Origin: Afipia sp. 64-13
GTDB taxonomy: Bacteria; Pseudomonadota; Alphaproteobacteria; Rhizobiales; Xanthobacteraceae
Direction: 5' to 3'
Assembly (NCBI GenBank): GCA_001897755.1
Contig: MKUJ01000014.1
Span: 138,501-202,500 of the forward strand
Length of the DNA stretch: 64,000 nt
Shown: in pieces, positions 40,533 to 51,357 of the stretch
Position numbering within the stretch: position 1 is the stretch's first letter
Layout: each line of letters opens with the position of its first letter
The notes under the pieces: model-generated
The model's database searches: none
What the model was told of the DNA's origin: nothing
The model's input: the letters and a program-made list of their open reading frames with translations, nothing else
Translations under genes and position numbers: made by a program

Positions 40533-41495
40533 TCATTCCTTCTCGCGCGAGCCGATGCCGTCGCGCACCGCGCGAAAGCGCGGGAACGCCTTCGACCATT
40601 CATCCTTCGGCGTGCTGCCGACAATCCGCATCACCGTGTTGTTGCCGCCGAAGCGCAGCCACTGCACGATCATCACCGGCGTGTCGTTCTTGCCGCTGAC
40701 CGCCTCGATCCGCGTCTCGTAGCCGGGCGTGCCTTCGATCCGGATCGGCTCGTTGGAGGTGATGCGGGCGCTGCGCAGGCCGGGAATGGTGGTCGCCATC
40801 TGCTCGGCGAAACGGCCGCGGTCCTCCGATTGTCCCGGATTGCCCTGCCACAGACCGATCATCATATAGGGCGTGCTGTCGAGCGTGGCGTCGGCATCAC
40901 CGTCGACCAGCAGCACCGCCGAGCGCGGCGCGATGGTGCGCACGGTCTTGAAGCCGGCCAGATCGCCGACCTTGAAACTGAGCAGGCGAAGCTGCTCCTC
41001 GATCGGCACCTCGCTGCGCAGCACCGTGGTGGCGAACATCTTGCGGATCGCCTCTTCCGAAAAACCCGGTTCGGCGCCCTCGCGGACCTGCGCGATCACA
41101 TAGCCGGCGAATTTGTCGCCGGGCAGGATCAGCGAGTAGGTCGTGATCGCGCTGGTGCCCTCCTTGCCGCTTTCGATGGTGAAATAGCCCTTGCGGGTCG
41201 GGGTCTCGAACGGCTCGGCCTTCGGCCCTTGCGGCGGCGTCCGGCCTTCCTTGATGGCGCTGTCGATCGCCGTGTAGGCGGCCTCCGGCAATTCGGTGAT
41301 GCCGACTTTCACTTTCTGGTCGGCGGAGACGAAGCCGACGAAATCCGTGGCGAGGGCAAGCCCCGTCATCGGCACGAGGCCGACCCGCGCGCCGTTCGGA
41401 TAGACGGCGTCGGCGGTCTGCGCCGGGATCGCGAAGCCGGCCCCGGCCACTGCGAAAGTCAGCGCGGCGGCAATGATGCGGATGACGTGTTTCAT
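40533..41495 (-). CDS. Hypothetical secreted protein
   Basis: A 320-residue protein with a clear cleavable signal peptide (KHVIRIIAAALTFAVAGAGF, cleavage near AQT-ADA). The mature part begins VYPNGARVGLVPMTGLALATDFVGF and ends with QWLRFGGNNTVMRIVGSTPKDEW. I do not recognise a named family; it looks like a conserved periplasmic protein of this bacterial group. AGGA lies just before the ATG. It is divergent from dnaK, and nothing suggests a functional tie to the chaperones. Confidence 0.75.
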   Translation of the reverse strand: MKHVIRIIAAALTFAVAGAGFAIPAQTADAVYPNGARVGLVPMTGLALATDFVGFVSADQKVKVGITELPEAAYTAIDSAIKEGRTPPQGPKAEPFETPTRKGYFTIESGKEGTSAITTYSLILPGDKFAGYVIAQVREGAEPGFSEEAIRKMFATTVLRSEVPIEEQLRLLSFKVGDLAGFKTVRTIAPRSAVLLVDGDADATLDSTPYMMIGLWQGNPGQSEDRGRFAEQMATTIPGLRSARITSNEPIRIEGTPGYETRIEAVSGKNDTPVMIVQWLRFGGNNTVMRIVGSTPKDEWSKAFPRFRAVRDGIGSREKE

Positions 41496-41756
41496 GAATC
41501 CTGACTGCTGTCTCAATAAGGCTGTTCGATGGTCGGACGCTCGATGGCCGGACAAAGCTTCGTGTCTGGCGCGGCGGTCATGCCGGTCGATGCAGAACCG
41601 GAGCGGTGCCAGCTTAGTGGAGGCCTGCGACCGGTTCTAGCCCTGCCGGCTGTCGCCCGGTTTGGACGGCCCGCCGCCGTCCGCCGCCGCGCCCCGCGCG
41701 GCTCTTGCCCTTTCGCAAAAGAATCGGCTTTTCATGCGACGGACACCGGTCCGGTC

Positions 41757-41784
41757 CTTGCGGCCCCGACCCCCGGTCCTATAT
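41757..41784 (+). promoter_or_regulatory. RpoH (sigma-32) type promoter of dnaK
   Basis: CTTG at 41757-41760, a 17-base spacer and CCTATAT at 41778-41784 match the alphaproteobacterial RpoH pattern CTTG-N17-CYTATNT completely. It lies about 100 bp upstream of the dnaK ATG in the 391 bp divergent gap 41496-41886, which holds no gene. I see no CIRCE repeat. Confidence 0.75.
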
Positions 41785-41886
41785 GAGGCGGAGCGTCGCA
41801 GATCGCGCGTTTCAGCTATGGGGGCTGGGATTTGGTGTGCCGTAAGGGCCCGGCCAGCCTGCCGCAAAAAGAAGGATAGACAGACC

Positions 41887-43800
<1,914 letters not shown>

Positions 43801-43855
43801 CGGCCATGCGCCGGCCTGCCGTCTTGCGATCCGCTCCGGCGGGGGAGGGCGTTCT

Positions 43856-44596
43856 GTGACGCCCGCCCAGCCGGGGCGACGCTGGGGCGAGACCGCCCGC
43901 AGCCTGTTTCGCCGCTTCGGCCGCAAGGCCGAAGTCGCTGGCGATATCGAGCAGGTCTTCACCGACGTCTACACTCGCAATCGCTGGAAGAGTGCGGAAT
44001 CCCGCTCCGGCACCGGATCGGCGCTGGGCCAGACCGAGACCGTGCGTGCGGGGGTTGCGGACGTCATCCGCGATTTCGGCATCCGCTCCATCCTCGATGC
44101 GCCGTGCGGCGACTTCAACTGGATGCAGCATGTCGATCTGTCCGGGCTGGAATACACCGGCGCCGATATCGTCGAGGCCGTGGTCGCGCGCAATCAGGCG
44201 CAGCATCAGCGCGCCAATCTCCGTTTCACCAAGCTCGACATCACCGTTGACGCACTGCCGGCCGCCGATCTCGTGCTGTGCCGCGACTGTCTGGTGCACC
44301 TTTCTTATGCCGATGCGTTCGCCGCGCTGCGTAACATGATCGCCAGCGGTTCGACCTATCTGATGACCACGACGTTTGCGGATCGCGCCGCCAATACCGA
44401 TATCAAGACCGGCGGCTGGCGTGTCCTCAATCTGGCGCGGCCGCCGTTCTCGCTGCCGCCGCCGCTGCGGCTGCTCAACGAGAACTGCACCGAGAAAAAA
44501 GGTATCTACAGGGACAAGTCGCTGGGCCTCTGGAAGCTGGATGATATCCGCGACCGGCTCGCCGGCGATGGCGCGATGACGGACGCGAGGCTATGA
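43856..44596 (+). CDS. Class I SAM-dependent methyltransferase between dnaK and dnaJ
   Basis: The 246-residue protein has a SAM-binding motif [14 protein letters not shown] (about residue 80), an acidic motif [11 protein letters not shown] and [13 protein letters not shown] as motif IV. These mark a class I methyltransferase fold; the substrate is not evident. It starts at GTG 43856 with GGGGGAGGG six bases upstream, 55 bp after dnaK, and its stop overlaps the dnaJ ATG (ATGA). Translation of dnaJ is thus probably coupled to it. Most genomes have dnaJ directly after dnaK, so the insertion is notable. Confidence 0.85.
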   Translation: MTPAQPGRRWGETARSLFRRFGRKAEVAGDIEQVFTDVYTRNRWKSAESRSGTGSALGQTETVRAGVADVIRDFGIRSILDAPCGDFNWMQHVDLSGLEYTGADIVEAVVARNQAQHQRANLRFTKLDITVDALPAADLVLCRDCLVHLSYADAFAALRNMIASGSTYLMTTTFADRAANTDIKTGGWRVLNLARPPFSLPPPLRLLNENCTEKKGIYRDKSLGLWKLDDIRDRLAGDGAMTDARL

Positions 44597-45717
44597 CCAA
44601 GACCTGCTACTACGAGACGCTGGAAGTCGAACGCACGGTTGACGAGGCCGGCCTCAAATCCGCCTTCCGCAAGCTCGCGATGAAGTGGCACCCGGACAAG
44701 AATCCGGGCGATCCGTCCTGCGAGCACAAGTTCAAGGAAATCTCCGAGGCCTACGAGATCCTCAAGGACAGCAACAAGCGCGCCGCCTACGACCGCTACG
44801 GTCACGCCGCCTTCGAGCAGGGCAATGGCGGCGGCCACGGCTTCGGCGCGGGCTTCGCCTCGTCCTTCTCCGACATCTTCGAGGATCTGTTCGGCATGTC
44901 CGGGCGTTCGCGCGGCGGCCGCGAGCGTGGCGCGGACCTGCGCTACAACATGGAGATCACGCTCGAGGAAGCCTTCACCGGCAAGACCGCGCAGATCAAC
45001 ATTCCGGTCGCGGTGACCTGCGAGGCCTGCACGGGCACTGGCGCCAAGGCCGGCACCAAGCCGAAAATCTGCGCCACCTGCGGTGGCGCCGGCCGTGTCC
45101 GCCAGGCCCAGGGTTTCTTCACGCTGGAGCGGACCTGCCCGACCTGTCAGGGCCGCGGCCAGAGCATCGACACGCCGTGCCCGTCCTGCGCGGGTCAGGG
45201 CCGCGTGCAGAAAGAGCGCTCGCTGTCGGTCAATATTCCGCCGGGCGTCGAGGACGGAACCCGGATCCGCCTGGGCGGCGAGGGCGAGGCCGGGGTGCAG
45301 GGCGGCCCGGCGGGCGACCTCTATATTTTCCTCTCGCTGGCCTCGCACCAGTTCTTCCAGCGCGACGGCGCCGACCTGCATTGCCGGGCGCCGGTCTCGA
45401 TGGTGACGGCGGCGATGGGCGGCGAATTCGAGGTGCCGACCATCGACAAGGGCAAGACCCGGGTCAAGGTGCCGGGTGGCACCCAGTCCGGCCGCCGTTT
45501 CCGCATCGCCGGCAAGGGTATGCCGGTGCTCCGCTCCCGCCAGACCGGCGACATGTATGTCCAGGTGGTGGTGGAAACCCCCCAGAACCTGACCAAGCGG
45601 CAAAAAGAGCTGCTGGCCGAGTTCGAAAAACTGTCGTCCGGTGAAACCCAGCCGGAAGCTTCGGGTTTCTTCAAGACGGTCAAGGACTTCTTCGGATCGC
45701 GCAGTGCTGCGTCCTGA
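44593..45717 (+). CDS. dnaJ: Molecular chaperone DnaJ (Hsp40)
   Basis: The 374-residue type I Hsp40 has the J domain with HPD at 33-35, a Gly/Phe-rich linker ([10 protein letters not shown]), four CxxCxGxG-type zinc motifs ([32 protein letters not shown]) and the C-terminal substrate domains. It stimulates DnaK ATPase and presents clients. The start overlaps the methyltransferase stop by four bases. Confidence 0.97.
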   Translation: MTKTCYYETLEVERTVDEAGLKSAFRKLAMKWHPDKNPGDPSCEHKFKEISEAYEILKDSNKRAAYDRYGHAAFEQGNGGGHGFGAGFASSFSDIFEDLFGMSGRSRGGRERGADLRYNMEITLEEAFTGKTAQINIPVAVTCEACTGTGAKAGTKPKICATCGGAGRVRQAQGFFTLERTCPTCQGRGQSIDTPCPSCAGQGRVQKERSLSVNIPPGVEDGTRIRLGGEGEAGVQGGPAGDLYIFLSLASHQFFQRDGADLHCRAPVSMVTAAMGGEFEVPTIDKGKTRVKVPGGTQSGRRFRIAGKGMPVLRSRQTGDMYVQVVVETPQNLTKRQKELLAEFEKLSSGETQPEASGFFKTVKDFFGSRSAAS

Positions 45718-45809
45718 GACGGAACTTGACCGTGCGCGCTCGCGCGCTGTATCCATTTGTGAAGACATTTAAAAGGCCCGCTCTCACGTCGGGTCCGGTT
45801 GGTACCGCC

Positions 45810-46406
45810 ATGGCTTTGCAATCCGCGCGCGCGCTCAAGAAGCCGCTTCGTCTCGACGATGAGGTCCGTTTTCTTCGCTCGTGGATCGAAAAGCCGCTGC
45901 ACATGGGCGCGGTGATGCCCTCGGGCAAGATTCTCGCCCGCACCATCGCGCAATATGTCGATCTCGAATCCAAAGGACCGGTCGTCGAACTTGGGCCGGG
46001 CACCGGCGCGATCACCGACGCCCTGATCGCGCATGGTGTCGATCAGTCGCGTCTCGTGCTGGTCGAATACGATCCGGGCTTCTGCGCGCTGCTGCGCGAA
46101 CGCTATCCGCAGGCGAACGTCATCCAGGGCGACGCCTACCATCTCGACACCACACTGGCCGTGCTGAAAGATTCGGTCGCCGCTGTCGTGTCCGGTCTGC
46201 CGCTGGTCACCAAGCCGATGCTGACCCGGCTCAAGCTGTTGCGCGACTCCTTTCTCCGGCTGTCGCCGGGCGCGCCCTTCATCCAGTTCACCTATTCCGT
46301 CGCCCCGCCGATTCCGAAATCGCTGCCGGGCGTCAAGACCCAGGCCTCCGAGCGGATCTGGATGAATCTGCCGCCGGCGCGGGTGTGGGTCTATCGCAAG
46401 GGCTGA
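45810..46406 (+). CDS. pmtA: PmtA-type phospholipid N-methyltransferase
   Basis: The 198-residue protein resembles PmtA of rhizobia, which methylates phosphatidylethanolamine towards phosphatidylcholine. It has FLRSWIEKPLHMGAVMPSGKILA, then the SAM motif VVELGPGTGAITDAL, VEYDPGFCALLRERYP and VVSGLPL. The similarity to rRNA adenine dimethylases is normal for the family. I prefer ATG 45810; a TTG at 45726, 8 bp after dnaJ, would add 28 residues. Lipid substrate is inferred by family. Confidence 0.85.
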   Translation: MALQSARALKKPLRLDDEVRFLRSWIEKPLHMGAVMPSGKILARTIAQYVDLESKGPVVELGPGTGAITDALIAHGVDQSRLVLVEYDPGFCALLRERYPQANVIQGDAYHLDTTLAVLKDSVAAVVSGLPLVTKPMLTRLKLLRDSFLRLSPGAPFIQFTYSVAPPIPKSLPGVKTQASERIWMNLPPARVWVYRKG

Positions 46407-46461
46407 TTTTTTCAGATCAGCCGATGCCCAAGGGCATCCTTGCAAAGCTCATTGGTCTTGC

Positions 46462-46632
46462 CGTCATTGCGAGCGAAGCGAAGAAATCCAGCCTTGATTT
46501 GAATCGCGCAAAAGCACTGGATTGCTTCGGAGCTTACGCTCCTCGCAATGACGATGGTGCGAGTTGGCTGCATGCACGGGCCGATCTACCCGTTCAAAGA
46601 CGTGGATGGCCGGAACAAAGCCCGGCCATGAC
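46462..46632. repeat. Two inverted-repeat elements between pmtA and an FMN reductase gene
   Basis: The first (46462-46553) has CGTCATTGCGAGCGAAGCGAAG on the left and the inverted TTGCTTCGGAGCTTACGCTCCTCGCAATGACG on the right. The second (about 46575-46632) has CGTGGATGGCCGG and GCCCGGCCATGACG. No gene lies in 46407-46678. Confidence 0.75.
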
Positions 46633-46678
46633 GACAATAACAATTCAACCGTTCTCCATCCTGCGCTAATGCTGCCGC

Positions 46679-47260
46679 ATGGCTGCGCTGAAGATCCTCG
46701 TCATTCCCGGCTCGATCCGGAGCGGCTCGCTCAACGCGAGGCTGGCCGCCGCCGTGACCAAGGAGCTTGCGCTCGCCGATGTCGAGGCGACGCGCATCTC
46801 GCTCGAGGATTTTCCGCTGCCGATCTACGATGCCGACCTGGAAGCCAAGGCCGGCGTGCCGGAGGCGGCGCGCAACCTCAAGCGCATGATCGGCATCCAT
46901 CACGGCGTCTTCATCGCCACGCCCGAATACAACGCCTCGGTGCCGCCGCTGCTGAAGAACGCGATCGACTGGATCAGCCGCGCCCGCGAGCGCAGCGAGG
47001 CGGCAGGCTCTGCGCTGCGCGATCGCGTGGTGGCGATCGGCGCGGCGTCGGAACGGCCTTGCGGCGGGCTCGCCGCACTGCAGGCGCTGCGGCAGATCCT
47101 GGCACAGGGCTGCGGCGCGCATGTGATCCCGCAACAGATCGCGCTGCCATCCGCCGATCGCGCCTTCGACGAGATGGACCGCCTCAAGGAGGCGCGCGAT
47201 GCCGAGATGCTGCGCGCCACGGTGCGGCAATTGATCGATGTGTCCCAACGCATGATGTGA
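46679..47260 (+). CDS. NADPH-dependent FMN reductase family protein
   Basis: The 193-residue flavodoxin-fold protein has the family's [15 protein letters not shown] phosphate-binding loop near its start and the flavin-site signature [18 protein letters not shown]. Relatives reduce quinones, azo dyes, chromate or FMN with NAD(P)H; the substrate here is unknown. It is followed by pyrF after 8 bp, so the two are probably co-transcribed. Confidence 0.9.
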   Translation: MAALKILVIPGSIRSGSLNARLAAAVTKELALADVEATRISLEDFPLPIYDADLEAKAGVPEAARNLKRMIGIHHGVFIATPEYNASVPPLLKNAIDWISRARERSEAAGSALRDRVVAIGAASERPCGGLAALQALRQILAQGCGAHVIPQQIALPSADRAFDEMDRLKEARDAEMLRATVRQLIDVSQRMM

Positions 47261-47268
47261 GGTTGAGA

Positions 47269-47979
47269 GTGCCGAGACAGACAATTCCGCCGCGCGATCG
47301 CATGATCGTCGCCCTCGATGTGCCGGACATGGCTGCCGCGCGCGATATCGTCAACACGCTCGGCGACAGCGCGACGTTCTACAAGATCGGCTATCAGCTC
47401 GCTTATGCCGGCGGTCTTGCGCTGGTCGGCGACCTCGTGCGCGACGGCAAGAAGGTGTTCGTCGATCTCAAGCTGCACGACATCGGCAACACCGTGGCGA
47501 GCGGCGTGACCAGCCTCGCCAAACTTGGCGCGACCTTTCTCACCGTCCATGCCTATCCGCAGACCATGAAGGCGGCGGTCGAAGCCGCAAAGGGTTCGGA
47601 CCTGCAGATCCTCGCCGTCACCGTGCTGACCTCCTACGACAATGCCGATCTGGAGGAGGCCGGCTACCGGCTCGGCGTCACCGAACTGGTCGAGATGCGG
47701 GCCCGGCAGGCGCAGGCGATCGGCATCGACGGCCTGGTCTGCTCGGCGGAGGAGGCGGCCCATCTGCGCGCCATCATCGATCCGGCGATGCGGCTGGTGA
47801 CGCCGGGCATCCGTCCCGCCGGCAGCGAGACGGGCGATCAGAAGCGGATCATGACCCCGGCGCGGGCGATCGCCGCCGGCGCGGACTATCTCGTGGTCGG
47901 CCGGCCGATCATCGCCGCCGCCGACCCCAAGGCCGCCGCCGACGCCATCGCCGCCGAGATCGCTGCCAGCGCCTCCTGA
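47269..47979 (+). CDS. pyrF: Orotidine 5'-phosphate decarboxylase
   Basis: PyrF decarboxylates OMP to UMP, the last step of pyrimidine nucleotide synthesis. The 236-residue barrel carries the catalytic array [10 protein letters not shown] (Asp-x-Lys-x-x-x-Asp) and the phosphate-binding end [10 protein letters not shown]. It starts at GTG 47269 with AGG upstream; an internal ATG eleven codons on (MIVALD) is an alternative. Confidence 0.96.
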   Translation: MPRQTIPPRDRMIVALDVPDMAAARDIVNTLGDSATFYKIGYQLAYAGGLALVGDLVRDGKKVFVDLKLHDIGNTVASGVTSLAKLGATFLTVHAYPQTMKAAVEAAKGSDLQILAVTVLTSYDNADLEEAGYRLGVTELVEMRARQAQAIGIDGLVCSAEEAAHLRAIIDPAMRLVTPGIRPAGSETGDQKRIMTPARAIAAGADYLVVGRPIIAAADPKAAADAIAAEIAASAS

Positions 47980-48093
47980 CGGCGCGCGCAAGACCGGGTT
48001 CGCATGCACCCATGCGAGGAGGGCCGGGCGGCGAAAGTGGACGCCGCTTCCCCGCGCCGCTATACCCGCAGGATTATTCTCAAGAGGCGCACC

Positions 48094-48906
48094 ATGTCCG
48101 ATATGCGATTGATCGTGGCGGGAGCCGGCGGCCGGATGGGCCGCACGCTCATTCGCGCGCTGGCGGAGACGAACGGCGCGGTGCTGACCGGGGCGCTGGA
48201 AGCACCGGGCTCCGAGCTGCTCGGTCAGGACGCCGGCGTGCTCGCCGGCCTGCCCGCCAACGGCATCGAATTGTCGGCCGATCTGTGGTCGCTGTCCAAG
48301 AACGCCGACGGCATCGTCGATTTCACCGTGCCGGCGGCGACCATCGCCAATGTCGCGATCGCGGCCGAGCGTGGCCTTGTCCACGTCATCGGCACCACCG
48401 GCCTGTCGGCGTCCGACAACGCCGTGATCAAGAGCGTGACCACGCGCGCCATCGTGGTGCAGTCCGGCAATATGAGTCTCGGCGTCAACCTGCTCGCCGC
48501 TCTGGTGAAGCAGGTGGCCAAATCGCTCGATCAGGATTTCGACATCGAGGTGCTGGAAATGCACCATCGCGCCAAGGTCGATGCGCCCTCCGGCACCGCC
48601 TACATGCTGGGCCAGGCGGCGGCGGAAGGCCGCGGCATTGATCTCACCCAGAATTCGGTGCGCGCCCGCGACGGCTATACCGGCGCGCGCCGCGTCGGCG
48701 ACATCGGTTTCGCAACGCTGCGCGGCGGCACCGTCACCGGCGATCACACCGTGATCTTCGCCGGGCCCTATGAGCGGATCGAACTCGCGCACAAGTCCGA
48801 GGATCGCAAGATCTTCGCCCATGGCGCGATCAAGGCCGCGATATGGGCGCATGGCCGCAAGCCCGGCCTTTACTCGATGGCCGACGTGCTGGGGCTCGGA
48901 GCGTGA
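48094..48906 (+). CDS. dapB: 4-hydroxy-tetrahydrodipicolinate reductase
   Basis: DapB makes tetrahydrodipicolinate with NAD(P)H in the lysine/diaminopimelate pathway. The 270-residue protein has the nucleotide loop [11 protein letters not shown], the family signature [17 protein letters not shown] with catalytic His and Lys, and [24 protein letters not shown] 48094 has AGAGG seven bases upstream. Confidence 0.96.
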   Translation: MSDMRLIVAGAGGRMGRTLIRALAETNGAVLTGALEAPGSELLGQDAGVLAGLPANGIELSADLWSLSKNADGIVDFTVPAATIANVAIAAERGLVHVIGTTGLSASDNAVIKSVTTRAIVVQSGNMSLGVNLLAALVKQVAKSLDQDFDIEVLEMHHRAKVDAPSGTAYMLGQAAAEGRGIDLTQNSVRARDGYTGARRVGDIGFATLRGGTVTGDHTVIFAGPYERIELAHKSEDRKIFAHGAIKAAIWAHGRKPGLYSMADVLGLGA

Positions 48907-48925
48907 GGGCTCTCCAAAAGTAGGA

Positions 48926-48999
48926 TGTCATTGTCGGGCGTGATCCGGCAATTCATCCGCTCAAAGGATGGATGTCCGGGTCGGGCTCGGACATGACGG
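48926..48999. repeat. Short inverted-repeat element between dapB and gpmA
   Basis: ATGTCATTGTCGGGCGTGATCCGGCAATTCATCC is matched by an inverted GGATGGATGTCCGGGTCGGGCTCGGACATGAC. It resembles the elements at 35.4 and 57.4 kb but is more diverged. Confidence 0.65.
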
Positions 49000-49045
49000 A
49001 GGGAGATATTGTGGCGGGCGAACAGGATCGAAGCTGGAATCTGAA

Positions 49046-49669
49046 ATGACCGATCGTCTTCTCGTGCTGGTGCGTCACGGCCAGAGCGAATGGAATTTGA
49101 AAAACGTCTTCACCGGCTGGCGCGATCCGGACATCACCGAGAAAGGTGTCGCCGAGGCGCGCGACGCCGGCCGCCGCCTCAAGGCCAAGGGGCTGTCTTT
49201 CGAGGCGGCCTTCACCTCGCAGCTCATTCGCGCCCGGCACACGCTCGATCTTGCGCTCGCCGAACTCGGTCAGCCGCAGCTCGCGGTGACCAGCCATCTG
49301 GCGCTGAACGAGCGCGACTATGGCGATCTGTCAGGCCTCAACAAGGACGAGGCGCGCAAGAAATGGGGCGACGAGCAGGTCCATGCGTGGCGCCGGTCCT
49401 ACGACGTCGCGCCGCCCGGCGGCGAAAGCCTCAGGGACACGCTGGCGCGCACGCTGCCTTATTACGTGCAGGAGATTTTGCCCGGCGTGCTGCGCGGCGA
49501 GCGCACCCTGGTGGTGGCGCATGGCAATTCGCTGCGCGCGCTGATCATGGTGCTGGAGAAGCTGACGCCCGAGGGCATCCTCAAGCGCGAGGTCGGCACC
49601 GGCCTGCCGATCATCTATCGCCTCAACGCCGATTCCACGGTGGCGTCGAAGGAAGATCTGGCGGAGTAA
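49046..49669 (+). CDS. gpmA: 2,3-bisphosphoglycerate-dependent phosphoglycerate mutase
   Basis: GpmA interconverts 3- and 2-phosphoglycerate in glycolysis and gluconeogenesis. The 207-residue histidine-phosphatase fold has the phosphoryl histidine in [11 protein letters not shown], then [26 protein letters not shown] and the second histidine in [14 protein letters not shown] 49046 has GGAA upstream. Confidence 0.95.
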   Translation: MTDRLLVLVRHGQSEWNLKNVFTGWRDPDITEKGVAEARDAGRRLKAKGLSFEAAFTSQLIRARHTLDLALAELGQPQLAVTSHLALNERDYGDLSGLNKDEARKKWGDEQVHAWRRSYDVAPPGGESLRDTLARTLPYYVQEILPGVLRGERTLVVAHGNSLRALIMVLEKLTPEGILKREVGTGLPIIYRLNADSTVASKEDLAE

Positions 49670-49685
49670 CTTTTCTATTTCGATG

Positions 49686-49816
49686 CCGTCCCGGCGCAGG
49701 CCGGGACCCATATGCTCTGGACTGTCGCTCAGTCCGCGAGTCGACAAGACGTGATTGAGATCTAGCGGACCACTGCGAATGCTGTGGTGATGGGTCCCGG
49801 CCTGCGCCGGGACGAC
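49686..49816. repeat. Inverted-repeat element between gpmA and the ogt-type gene
   Basis: CCGTCCCGGCGCAGGCCGG at the left and CCGGCCTGCGCCGGGACG at the right are near-perfect inverted ends. The convergent gap holds no gene. Confidence 0.8.
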
Positions 49817-49827
49817 GTGCGGGTTGA

Positions 49828-50745
49828 TTAGGACCCCGCCCGCCCGCTTTCCCAGCCCAGCATCGCGCGCTTGCGCGTCAGGCCCCAGTGATAGCCGGTG
49901 AGCGCGCCGCTCTTGCCGAGCACGCGGTGGCACGGCACCACGAAGGAGATCGGATTGCGGCCGACCGCGGCGCCGACCGCGCGCGAGGCTTTCGGCGCGT
50001 TGATCTTGCGCGCGACGTCCGAATAGGTGGTGGCGCCGCCCATCGGAATCTTCAGCAGCGTCTCCCACACCCGCACCTCGAAATCGGTGCCGATCAGCAC
50101 CACGCGCAGCGGTTGCTCCGCGCACCAATGCGCCGGATCGAAAATCCGTTGCGCCAGCGCGCCGGTCATCGCGGCGTCCTCGATATAGGTCGCCAGCGGC
50201 CAGCGCTGCTGCATGTCGATCAATGCCGCCCGCTCCTCGCCCTCGTCGGCGAAGGCGAGGCCGGCGAGGCCGCGCTCGCTGGCGATGACCGCCGCGATGC
50301 CGAACGGCGAGGGATGGAAGCCGTAATGCAGCGTCATGCCGGCGCCGCCCTTCTTCCACTCGCCGGGCGACATCGCTTCATGGGTGACGAACAGATCGTG
50401 CAGCCGCGCCGGACTCGACAGGCCGGAGTCATAGGTGACGTCAAGCACGCTGGCGGAATCGCGCAGCAGCCGCTTGGCGCTGTCGAGCGTCAGCGCCTGC
50501 ACGAAGGCTTTCGGCGTCAGTCCGGCCCAGCGCCGGAACAGATGATGCAATTCGTCCGGCGTGACGCTGACCGCGTCCGCCATTTCCTCGGTGGTCGGCT
50601 GGCCTCGCCAGTGCTCGGAGATGAAGGCGATGGCGCGGCGCACGGTGTCGTAGTCGCGCAGCGCGTCAGACGGCAACGCGCCGTGCGCGATGCGCTCGGA
50701 GACGGTGGCGAACGAAGCCGGTTCAGGGATCATGGGCATGGTCAT
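49828..50745 (-). CDS. AraC-domain plus methylated-DNA-[protein]-cysteine S-methyltransferase (Ada-like)
   Basis: The 305-residue protein joins an AraC-type helix-turn-helix region (about 30-130, with ISEHWRGQPTTEEMADAVSVTPDELHHLFRRW) to an O6-methylguanine methyltransferase domain with FVVPCHRVLGK, the cysteine acceptor. The zinc-binding N-terminal domain of E. coli Ada, which senses methylphosphotriesters, is absent, so transcription control by methylation, if any, must differ. Its targets cannot be seen. GC-rich neighbours give no operon partner; DUF2244 follows upstream on the same strand. Confidence 0.9.
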   Translation of the reverse strand: MTMPMIPEPASFATVSERIAHGALPSDALRDYDTVRRAIAFISEHWRGQPTTEEMADAVSVTPDELHHLFRRWAGLTPKAFVQALTLDSAKRLLRDSASVLDVTYDSGLSSPARLHDLFVTHEAMSPGEWKKGGAGMTLHYGFHPSPFGIAAVIASERGLAGLAFADEGEERAALIDMQQRWPLATYIEDAAMTGALAQRIFDPAHWCAEQPLRVVLIGTDFEVRVWETLLKIPMGGATTYSDVARKINAPKASRAVGAAVGRNPISFVVPCHRVLGKSGALTGYHWGLTRKRAMLGWESGRAGS

Positions 50746-50810
50746 GATGCAGATTTAAGCCGGACCGGCGGGTATCTCCACCCGATTTCCGATTCCGGCG
50801 TGTGCCGGCA

Positions 50811-51335
50811 TCAGGTCACCGGATTATAGGTCGGGCCGCGTTTGGCAGTCTGCAAGGCGACCATTAACGCCTTGGCAAAACTGGCTTTTTCCTCCGGTCC
50901 GAGGAAGTTGCCGATCGACACCCGGCGGCCGCGCGCGGCGAGATAGATCTTCTCGACGCCGAATTCGTCGTCAATCTGCTGGTCGAGCCGCACCCACAGC
51001 GGATTGAAACTCCATTCCATCACGTGACCGCGATGGCTGACCCGCCTCACATGCAGTTCCACCGGCGTGATGCTGATTTCCTCGCGCGCGCCGGCGCGGG
51101 CGAAGTTGATCCGGAACGCCCAGTAGATCAGCAGCACGTCGAGGCCGAAGAAGCCGAACACCGGCCAGGCGCCCATCAGCCAGAACACCATGCCGGCCGC
51201 GAAGCTGATCGCCGCGATCACCATCATGAAGATGGTGAAGCCGCGCCGGCTCAGCGAGCGATGCGGCGTCAGCTCGGCGGAAAACAGGATCGGCTGCGGG
51301 CCGGGACCGCTGTCAAAATCATTGTCGCTGGTCAT
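50811..51335 (-). CDS. DUF2244 membrane protein
   Basis: The 174-residue protein has two transmembrane helices (about 33-55 and 57-75, FTIFMMVIAAISFAAGMVFWL and GFFGLDVLLIYWAF) and the DUF2244-type downstream segment REEISITPVELHVRRVSHRG...FNPLWVRL. Function is unknown; such proteins often sit beside nth or cytochrome c oxidase genes. ATG 51335 is 22 bp from the divergent nth ATG, so both promoters overlap or lie inside the genes. Confidence 0.85.
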   Translation of the reverse strand: MTSDNDFDSGPGPQPILFSAELTPHRSLSRRGFTIFMMVIAAISFAAGMVFWLMGAWPVFGFFGLDVLLIYWAFRINFARAGAREEISITPVELHVRRVSHRGHVMEWSFNPLWVRLDQQIDDEFGVEKIYLAARGRRVSIGNFLGPEEKASFAKALMVALQTAKRGPTYNPVT

Positions 51336-51357
51336 GGGGCTTCGGTATACCGGGATC

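Noticed and set aside
38334-41886. CIRCE operator near hrcA, grpE or dnaK
   Set aside because: No TTAGCACTC-N9-GAGTGCTAA-like sequence was found in any of the gaps.
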